Shown here one piece after another: positions 10,896-19,500 of a stretch of 64,000 bases of DNA (the first letter of the stretch is position 1; each line of letters begins with the position of its first letter). This DNA is from Trissonchulus latispiculum (lineage: Eukaryota > Nematoda > Enoplea > Enoplida > Ironidae), in NCBI GenBank assembly GCA_030248195.1, contig JASAND010000707.1:1-64000 (forward strand). The letters are read 5' to 3'. Under the pieces are notes generated by a model. That model searched no databases. It was given only the letters and a program-made list of their open reading frames with translations, and was not told the DNA's origin. Position numbers and translations under genes: made by a program.

Positions 10896-13333
10896 TTAGC
10901 CTTCTTTTATGTTTTCCTGATCTTCCATTTCTAGCGGCACCAAATCCTTGACTCCTCTGCGAGAGCAGGAACCGCTGGGAAACTGTAGGCGAACAAAGCG
11001 CACTTCGTTATCTGCTGACGGTAGAAGCTCTATTACCCTTGCCATGATCCAGGTATTTCTAGGTGTAGTGCCTTTCACCAGGTAAACTTGGTCAAGCGTA
11101 GGCTTCCAGGGTTTTTCGCCTCTTTTCTTTCTGAAATAGATAGTCTGTGCTTCCCGTAGCTCCTGAAGGTACAATGTTTTCCATTGCGACCAGAAGCTGC
11201 TCAGCTTCTCCTGAATAATATTGTAGTAGTCAATCAGGGCTCCTCCAGATCCCGGCATGTCATTGGGTTCGCTACAGCTTTCAGAGCCTGGCAGCAGTCC
11301 AGAACTAATCGTTAGGCGAGTAGCTGGAGCAATGAAACTCGCCGGTGTTAAGACTTTGCCATCTTTGAAATCCGGAGATGCCTTCAACAAGGGGCGGGAG
11401 TTCAAAGTTCCTTCAACTTCACAGACCAATGCATGAAGTCCATCTTCGGGAATCCTAGAGCGCCATAAAACCTTTCGAAGCGCTCTCTTGACCAGTCCGA
11501 TTAGCCTTTCATAGAAACCTCCACACCAGGGAGATCCCTCAGGCAAGAACCTCCAGGCGATCTCCTTATCAGCGACGTATCTCTCTAGGTCTTTAAGTGC
11601 ATTGCCTTTCCTCCAAATGTTGCTTAGGATACTGGCGGATTTCTTGAACTGTGTTGCATTGTCCGACCAAAACGATTTAGGGCATCCGCGGCGTGCAACA
11701 AAGCGTTTTATGGCATTGATAGCTGATTTCGCTGTGCAATCCGCAACCAATTCTAGATGAACAGCGCGGGTGGACAGACAGGTAAATATACAAATCCACC
11801 GTTTCTCAAAGGATTGGCCACGAAAACTCTTGATGTACAGGGGGCCCAGATAGTCAATCCCTGTATAGGTGAACGCAGGTGATATGCTGAGCCTTTCCTT
11901 AGGCAGAGGGGCCATCTTCGGAGGCTTTAATGTACCACCCTCCGTTCTTTGGCAAGTGTAGCATGTTCTAATAGCTTTCTTTACCTAACAAAGTCCTTGG
12001 GGAATCCAATACTGCTTCCTAACTTCTGCCAAAGTCGCTCTGGCGCCAAAATGGTGGACTCTGTCATGAGCAGCCATAATCACCAGATTGGTGAAAGGAG
12101 AATTTTTTGGGATGAGGACAGGAAATTTGGCGTCGTCTTCTATCGGGGCGTTTGCGATTCTTCCACCACATCTTAGAATGCCGTCAGTGAGTGTCAAATC
12201 TAGCTGCCTTGTAAATTGGGTCGGCCTTCCACTGGATAGCGAAGCCTTATCTTCCTCAAATTCCTCTTGCATTGCGATTATCCATAATCCTCTGGCTTTC
12301 TGCAGTTCTGGTGGAGTGATATCTCTGGAGGAGGGAACTGCTTGCAGTTTACACCGCTTAACAAACCGCAAACAGTAACCCGTTACCCGCAGCAACTTCC
12401 CCAAGCTCGACATTCTTTCTATATCAATATCAAACGGGTACCGGATGTCCGGGTTGATCTGAGCTGACAATACAGTGGCGGGAACTTCTGCAAATGGAAG
12501 AACTGCTGTAGTATCGGGTACACAGTGAACCAGTTGGGGCCATTGTGAATCTTGTGAGTTCAGCCAAGAAGGGCCCCTGAACCACAATGCTTCACTGTGT
12601 AGATGTGAGGCAATGTCTTTATCGCGAATCCCTCTAGTTGCTAAATCCGCTGGGTTTTGTTTGGAGGGCACGTGACCAAATTGAATACCACGTGCGGCTC
12701 TAACTTCACTGACCCTTCTTGCCACGTACGGTTCCAGATCCTTGCTTGAACAAATCCACTGTAAGGCTATCTGTGAATCAGTGAACAGAAACTTTGACTT
12801 GGGCAAGACCGGTAATGCCTTCTCTATGAACTGAAGCAGACGTGTTCCGATCACGACCGCTAAGAGTTCCAGGCGTGGTAAGGTCATTATTGGCTTCAGC
12901 GGTGCCACTCTGGCTTTAGCGAAGAGTAGGTTACTGTCTTTGCTAGGATAAGTCTGGCACAAATAGACAGTTGCAGCATAGGCCACCTGACTTGCATCTG
13001 CGAAGCACACAAGATCGAATGGGTGTGGCTGGCAGAAATTGAATCTTCGTGGCAACTCAATCAATGAGGCACTTCGAATTGCCGATGCGATGTCGGACAA
13101 ACTTGACAGGGGGTCTAGCGCAACTGGGGTATCCCAGCCGGCCTTGTCTCTCCGGGGCTGGAGGCGCAATCTTTCCCTTTTTGGGGACTGGGGGCAGGAG
13201 AGGCGAGAAGCTAAACATTTTTTAAAATCTTCCGGAATTTCCTTTTTGTTGGAAGGCCCTTGGACTTTTGAAACCTCTTTGGCTGATATGGCATCATGAT
13301 AGGTGTCCCACCTGGTGCTGCGAAACTGTGTTG
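10896..13333 (-). pseudogene. BEL pol C-terminal half: RNase H and integrase
   Basis: From the GypA junction at 13333 the minus strand is open to 11985, then TAG, then open in the same frame to 10896. The first part has the BEL RNase H signature (GWDTPVALDPLSSL, then CFADASQVAYAA, then LPRLELLAVVIGTRLL). Next comes an integrase zinc-binding region with the His pair at HDRVHHFG and, after the stop, a CYTC pair. The integrase core shows its three acidic residues in YTGIDYLGPL, FWSDNATQF and WCGGFYERLIG. The single stop is TGT-TAG-GTA. The roughly 45 residues next to the junction are not recognisable BEL sequence. RT C-terminal and connection segments are missing, consistent with a deletion at the insertion site. 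Confidence 0.85.
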
Positions 13334-13729
13334 TGTGAAAAACTAGCGATTACGGTCTGCGATTCTACAATCCCTTTAGCAACTATTCAAACTAGTGCTT
13401 ACTCTTGTGTAAGTACTTAGGTCTGGAACGATGAGTCATCAAATAGACAATTAGCAAATTACATTATATAATCAGTATCGGTGTTGTTATTATTGTGAGC
13501 AGTCGGGTTTTAACCCATATTGTATTAGCGGTGCCACCATTTGGATTATTGGTATAAATTGTAAGTTTAATTAATAAACACATTTGTCCGCCACAACTGC
13601 CTCATGTTTGATTAGGGAAGGTTAGACTAGGGATCTATTTTAATTAGAGTTGCACCCTTAGGGAACCTGCAATAGAATCGCCAGTCAGTCTCCGGTTTAG
13701 TTCCGGACAGTAAACACGGGGATTGATAT
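13334..13729 (+). repeat. GypA 5' LTR (396 bp)
   Basis: Starts TGTGAAAAACTAGCG and ends GATTGATAT, one base before the primer-binding site. A TATATAA box lies at 13465-13471 and an AATAAA poly(A) signal at 13573-13578. The 3' boundary is set by where identity with the 3' copy stops. The AT end is not the usual CA, so the exact end could be one or two bases off. Confidence 0.88.
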
Positions 13730-13730
13730 T

Positions 13731-13748
13731 TGGCGACCGTGACAGGAC
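13731..13748 (+). promoter_or_regulatory. GypA primer-binding site, tRNA-Arg type
   Basis: TGGCGACCGTGACAGGAC is complementary over 18 nt to the 3' end of insect-type tRNA-Arg(TCG) plus CCA, as recalled for Drosophila 412/mdg1-class elements. It would prime minus-strand DNA synthesis by the pol-encoded reverse transcriptase. Confidence 0.8.
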
Positions 13749-14109
13749 CACTGTCCGGTTTGTCAAACTTCAAAAATTTGCTTATTTTGACAATTTTTAC
13801 ATATCAATAACTTTTTCATTTTTGCGAGTTGAACAAAAAGCTTTACATTTCTGCAAAGCTCGTGATCTGGAGATTCTTTTATGATACTTAGTTTTTCATA
13901 AAAACGACTTTTAATTTTTTCGATCTTTTGAGGGTGCAACTTTGAATTTTTGAAAAATGGAAAGTTTAGGATTGGTAGCTAGGGGGTGTTGGACACCCTC
14001 CCCCCTCCCCCCCCCAGGTAGTTTGAGGCGGGGAATTCAACTGGAAACTGCATAGGGTTATTGGGGCAGCCCAATAACCTATATTTACATAAAGTTTAGG
14101 TAGATTTAA

Positions 14110-14940
14110 GCGACCCCCCCCTCCCCCCCAAACCCCCCCAAGACGGGTGTAAAATTTTTAAAATTTTTAGTTTAGGAAAATTTGTGGACGTTTTTTCCAC
14201 ACCCTGGTGGTAAAAATTCCTGTTTTCGGGAATATTTAACACTAGGAGAGCATTGGAAGCCCACTAGAGGCAAAATTTCGAAATTTTGACCAAATTCCGA
14301 AAATAATTTTTCGACCCCCCAAAGTCATTTTTGGGTCAATTTAGGCCAAAATCTTGCTCATTCGGCCTGAAATAAATTTTTTGGGCGTTGTTCTCACGCT
14401 CAGGAATCCATTTTAGGCAATTTAGAGGCAAAATTTTGAAAATTTTTTCAAAACTTTGTGAAATTTTTTGACCCCCCCCAAGCATTTTCGAGGTCAAAAT
14501 CGGGTAAATTCTCGTTGTTTAGGTCCTAATAAATTTTTGCAGCGTTATTTTTACGCTCAAAACGTGATTTCGGGTATTTTAAGGCCAGAATTTGAAGTTT
14601 TTAGGCCAAATTTTGACGATTTTTGACCCCCCCCAATCGACTCCCAAAATTGGAAAATCGCCTAAAAATCGCGATTTTTACCAAAAATAAGTGTGAGCCT
14701 AAACGCAAATTGCGACTTTAGGCTAGAATATAACTGTATTACGTGTTTTTGGAGTATTTCGGTATTTTGACCCCCCCCCTAAAACCCCCATTTTCAATTT
14801 TTTTTTTGGGATCCTAGAGTGGTTTTTGGCATTTTCGAACACTCATTTTCGCTTTTTTGAGTCGAAAACAAAAAATCCGTTTCGTCTCATCGGTTACATT
14901 ATCCAGAAAATGCTAAAAATCGCGTCGCCCCCCCCAACCC
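14110..14940 (+). repeat. GypA leader repeat, ~155-nt period with poly-C tracts
   Basis: C-runs of 6-9, mostly in a TTTTTGACCCCCCC context, start at 14315, 14472, 14627, 14771 and 14928, a spacing of 157, 155, 144 and 157 nt. Earlier C-rich blocks lie at 13996-14017 and 14114-14138. Between the runs, similar words recur in order: AATAAATTTTT, a GCGTT...ACGCTCA block, and a GGCAAAATTTTGA block. This is a decayed tandem repeat inside the untranslated leader. Leader repeats in other Gypsy elements include the Drosophila gypsy insulator; any role here is unproven. Confidence 0.65.
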
Positions 14941-15223
14941 CCCTCAATTTGATATATACGTATATAACGTTTTGGTCAATTTTGGTGTTTTTTGTACCTT
15001 TTTGTGTCGATTGGAGGCTCAGTAGTAATTTTTTTTTGTGACGATTTGAGTAGTTGAAACTAATTTTACGCTAAAAATTAGTAACTCGTCGAGTGAAGAA
15101 AATCCTAGTGAAAATTGGGTTAACTGGGATCCTATTTTTGAATCTTTGGGTTTTTTGGCGGAAATAAACCGAAATCTGGAGACAAGGTTAAGAGCTCGAT
15201 TACGCAGTGAAAGAGAAAAGAAA

Positions 15224-16591
15224 ATGGCCGAGCTCAAAAATTTGATTACCCTTTTCAAGGGTCTGAGTAATTATAATGGTCGGGATACCACCCTGACCCC
15301 TGACGAGTGGATCGTCAGTTTCGAGGCCATTGCTAAGGCCAATGATGTCGAAAATGAAAAATATTATTCGATTTTACTAGCCAAATTGGGTGAAAAAGTC
15401 ATCCATCGGCTTTCTTCGTTAGGAATGCCGAGTACGTACAGAGAGCTAAAAGAGCTCTTAAAAACGCTCTATGAGCCGGTTCAGCGGACAGCCGTTGAAC
15501 ATTCTCGCAAATTTTATGTACGTACCCAGAAAAAGGACGAGAATGTGCAAGATTTTGTGTCTGAATTGGAAATGTTGGCAAAAAAGGCCTTTCCAAACGA
15601 AAGTGACGATATGAGAGCCGTCAATATTTTCGAGCAACTTCGAAAAGGTTTGAAACCAAATCTGAAGGCAGTTGGAATTTCACTTTTGTCCGATTTGGAA
15701 AATTGGGGCCATACGATGGCCAAATTACGAAAAATCGTCACTCAATTGTCAAGACTTGAAGAGGAGTGCGATTCTGATTCAGCCGAATCGGATAAATCAG
15801 AAAAGCCGGAAAAATCCCCCAAAAAGGAAAAACGGGGTAAGGCGAAAGCCAAGGTTTGTACAGTTTCGACGGATTCTCACGAAAGTTCGAGTGAACTGGA
15901 TCAAAGATTGAAAACTTTGGAGGACGAAATTAAGAAAGTGAAAATTCGTAACGCTCAGAGGGACTTGGTTTTGGAGGCCACAAAAGGCGAGTCAGCGGAC
16001 TCAGAAAATTGCCAACCCTCGACTAGTGGTGCTTCTGGTGCTGTAAATGCTGTTCAAGCATCTACGGAAAAAACGGAGAAACCGCCAGAAAAAGATCTAG
16101 TGGAACAACGGACGTGTTATACGTGTGGCAATCCAGGCCACATTTCCCCTCAATGTGCCTTAAATCGGCAAAATAATTTCGGCCAAAGGGGTAGAGGTAA
16201 CCCTAATCGAAGAAATTTTGGAGGTCGGAATAATTTCGGTGGAAATAGGGGAAATTATAATAACCGCCAAAACTATGACGGTTATTCCAACCAAAATTCG
16301 GGAGGAGGTTGGAATAGAGGAAATCGAGGATCCTATCGCGGTCGTGGAGGCCGTAGGGGAGGCAACTCCTCTAATAATCGAAACAATCAGGGCGCAAATA
16401 TTTTTGTGGATCCATCTACTGGGCGCCTGTTTCAGTCGCAAGGACAAGGGCGTAACCAGCAAAATCCGACGATAAATTATTTGACCCCGGTTCAACCCGA
16501 AATGGATCCAGCTTCTCAGTTATTGCAAGCTTTACAGAGTTTTCAGCAAGCGGGGAGCATGACAAATTCCGGGGGTGCTCCTCCGCAATAA
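15224..16591 (+). CDS. gag: GypA Gag
   Basis: The structural protein packages element RNA into virus-like particles. The frame is open from 15146 but the first ATG is at 15224 (MAELKNLITLF), giving 455 residues. The N-terminal half is a retrotransposon Gag capsid-type helical region (DEWIVSFEAIAKANDV through LRKIVTQLSRLEEE). A charged Ser/Glu/Lys-rich linker follows. A single CCHC zinc knuckle, CYTCGNPGHISPQC, lies near codons 310-323. The tail is a long Gly/Asn/Arg-rich RNA-binding region with many RGG-like motifs (16190-16380). It ends TAA. The pol frame opens at 16456 in the -1 frame, overlapping the last ~136 nt, so Gag-Pol is probably made by -1 frameshifting. A GGG-GGT run at 16571-16576 lies in the overlap, but I could not identify a standard slippery heptamer. 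Confidence 0.88.
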   Translation: MAELKNLITLFKGLSNYNGRDTTLTPDEWIVSFEAIAKANDVENEKYYSILLAKLGEKVIHRLSSLGMPSTYRELKELLKTLYEPVQRTAVEHSRKFYVRTQKKDENVQDFVSELEMLAKKAFPNESDDMRAVNIFEQLRKGLKPNLKAVGISLLSDLENWGHTMAKLRKIVTQLSRLEEECDSDSAESDKSEKPEKSPKKEKRGKAKAKVCTVSTDSHESSSELDQRLKTLEDEIKKVKIRNAQRDLVLEATKGESADSENCQPSTSGASGAVNAVQASTEKTEKPPEKDLVEQRTCYTCGNPGHISPQCALNRQNNFGQRGRGNPNRRNFGGRNNFGGNRGNYNNRQNYDGYSNQNSGGGWNRGNRGSYRGRGGRRGGNSSNNRNNQGANIFVDPSTGRLFQSQGQGRNQQNPTINYLTPVQPEMDPASQLLQALQSFQQAGSMTNSGGAPPQ

Positions 16592-19500
16592 ATCCATCGC
16601 CCGGAAAGCAAAGTACGTATATCCCCCAGAAAAACCCGCAAATAAATTCTTTGTCGGAGAAAACCCCCAACTTTTTGGAGGGCCTTTTAAAGCTTTTTCC
16701 AGACGAAAAAGTTTTAAATTCAAATCAAATTTGCGCGGTTTTTAATCCTTCATATGCAGATGTAACGAGGGGCCAACGATCTCAAAATTCCCCCGAAAAC
16801 CCTCGAAATTTGCTTCAGTCCCAGTTGCAAAACTTTTTACAAAATGTAGATATACGTGCTTTAGCAGAAGCTTTAACTAATGGTCGCCCCCCACCCCAAA
16901 GTCCTCGATCTCCTCCCCAGGTAAATTTTCAGCAGCAAAACCAGTTTTTGAATGCCCAGAATACCCAAAATCCAAGGGTTATTCCGCTAGTTCCTATTAG
17001 TGCTGCTAGGGCAAATCAAATTCGATCTCAGTTGAATTTTTCGCAAAATTCTCGATATACGTATAACACCGGGTCACGAAATCAGAATAATTCATTCAAC
17101 TACAGTCGAAGTCGATTGAATTACTCTGCAAATAGATCTTTTGCTCCACGAAACAGCTCTTATCGCAATAATTTTCGTGGAGGGGCGCCCCCAATTCGAA
17201 ATCAGAATTGGCGCCCCCCCGCTCAAGGCAGGAGAAATGCAGGTTTCAATGGCTACTGGTATCCCAGTAACAGTAATCAGCGATGTCTACGAAACGTGCA
17301 GCCCCTTGCTGTGCCACGACAACCAAATTTGTTTTTCGGAACAAATAGTTTTAGAAATGCGCGCGGGTGGGAAAGTTACAGGTCTCCTGTGGGAAACGCT
17401 GTGACTTTCTCAAACGCAAATAGGCGCCAAAATGGGCAACAGCAAGAGGCGACGATGGATCAAACGGTACCAAGTACAAGTACAGCTGGGGTAGGTAGTC
17501 AAGGTTCATCTACAAAAAGAAGCACGACAGTGCGTGTCCCTGATTCGGGGGACAATGTATTGGAGGCTTCAAACAGAAAAGATGAAACCTGTACCACTAA
17601 TGCTGCAAAACAGTCAGATGCCTCAAATAATAAAAAGTCAAAGACGAAAAATGCAAATATGCAACCTGAGCAGGAAATAATGCCAGAAATGTCTCAAGAA
17701 CAATTAGTTGCACGATTAAATCGACTTAGAACCATAAATGAGGCACCTGATACCGAGGAAAAGGCAGCGAAACATCCGATTTCTGACGTGGAGAGGGAAA
17801 CTAATGTCAAATACCATCACAAAAATGACCCGAGCTCATCATCTGGTCAAATTCAGTCGAATAAAAAGGTGAAACGAGTTCAGAAACGACGTTCTCACAA
17901 GATTCCAGACCCTGATTTTCCGGGAAGATTTCTTTTTGAGTATGATTCTTCTGAAAGTTCATGTTCAGAGCAAAGTCAGTCTGAATCGTCAGATATGGAA
18001 TTGGAAGACAAAGAAGTAAATCATGTAAATTTGACTCATCAGCCAGAAAAGGCACCTCGAACGGACTTTGTAGCAAATAATCGGAACTATCTGTCGGCTT
18101 TTGTTCATCAAGATCAGTATTTTTTGGGTGCTCAGACGAAAATTCCGCCGGTGCACTCGCCACTGATAGTAGCATCAGTGGGAGGCGTAAATACTTTGGC
18201 ACTTATTGATACGGGCGCGAATATTTCAGTTGTTTCTAAGAATTTTGTAGAACATTTAAAGCAAAAGTGCCCTGAAAATCTTACTTTTGGGAATGGAGTT
18301 TGTGAACAGGCAACCGCAGCTAACGGAACACCTATAAACTTTACAGGTTCAGTAAAATTCGAACTGTCTTTTCAAGGCTATAGATGGGCCCATGAGTATC
18401 TAATCAGCGATTTCTGTCCATATGATATTCTTCTTGGCATGGACTTTTTATCTTTTTACAATTGGTCTATGCTCATGGGACGCCATTCTATTTACCATCC
18501 GCTTTTTAAAGAAGTTCCGTTGCTGGGGGCGCCTCAAATCAACAACATTTTGCAAATTGTAGGAAAAACGCGACCGGCAGTTTCGAATATTTGTCTACGA
18601 GTCGGAACAACTATTCCAGCAAATTCAGAAGCATGGGTCTCGATTTCTTGTGAGGATAGTCCACCAAATTCTGACCAGCTAGATGATGAGTGGGACCTAC
18701 CATTTGTACGTATGAAGCCCTCAGTTGTAAATACGAATATTGCACCTTGGCCTTCACGGTTTGAAGATGTGCCTAAGCTAGTACGCAATTCCATGAATAT
18801 TCTTGAAAAATATAACTGCTATATGGTTCCGGGAATTATTTCAAAAGGGGAAAAAACCCAAGAAGTTAGAGTTTGGAATTTGAGTGAGGAACCACTGGAA
18901 TTGCATCAAGGAATGGTACTAGCTTACGCAGACGATTTAGTTACGCTCAAGAATCGTCAAGGCAAGGAATCGTTTTTACAATTGGGAGATACCTGGTTTG
19001 AAAAAGAATACGTATGTGAAGACGATTTACCTAAGTCTGTACAAGCTGAAATTTTCTCTACAACGGTGGAAAATACGTACGTATCTCAACCTTCTACATC
19101 TAAAGGAGAGGATATGGAATCAAAAGAGCCTACGGAACAGGATTTATACGATCAATTTCTGAAGGAAGCTCAACTGGATAAATTCGAATGTTCCGATAAG
19201 GCAAAAGGTAAGTTTCGGGAACTCCTACGTAAGTACGTACATGTCTTCGCAACGCCAGAAAATTTGGGACGATGTAGCACAGGACAACATCTGATAGATA
19301 CAGGAATGGCAGGTCCAGTAACAGCAAAAGCCTACAGGATGAACCCTATGGAACGGGTGGAAATAGAAAAACATATCCAGAAGATGTTAGAGCAGGGCAT
19401 TTGTGTTCCATCTGATAGTCAATGGTCGTCACCTTGTATGTTAGTTGGCAAAAAGGATGGAACTACTCGATTTGTCATTGATTATCGACAGCTAAATAAA

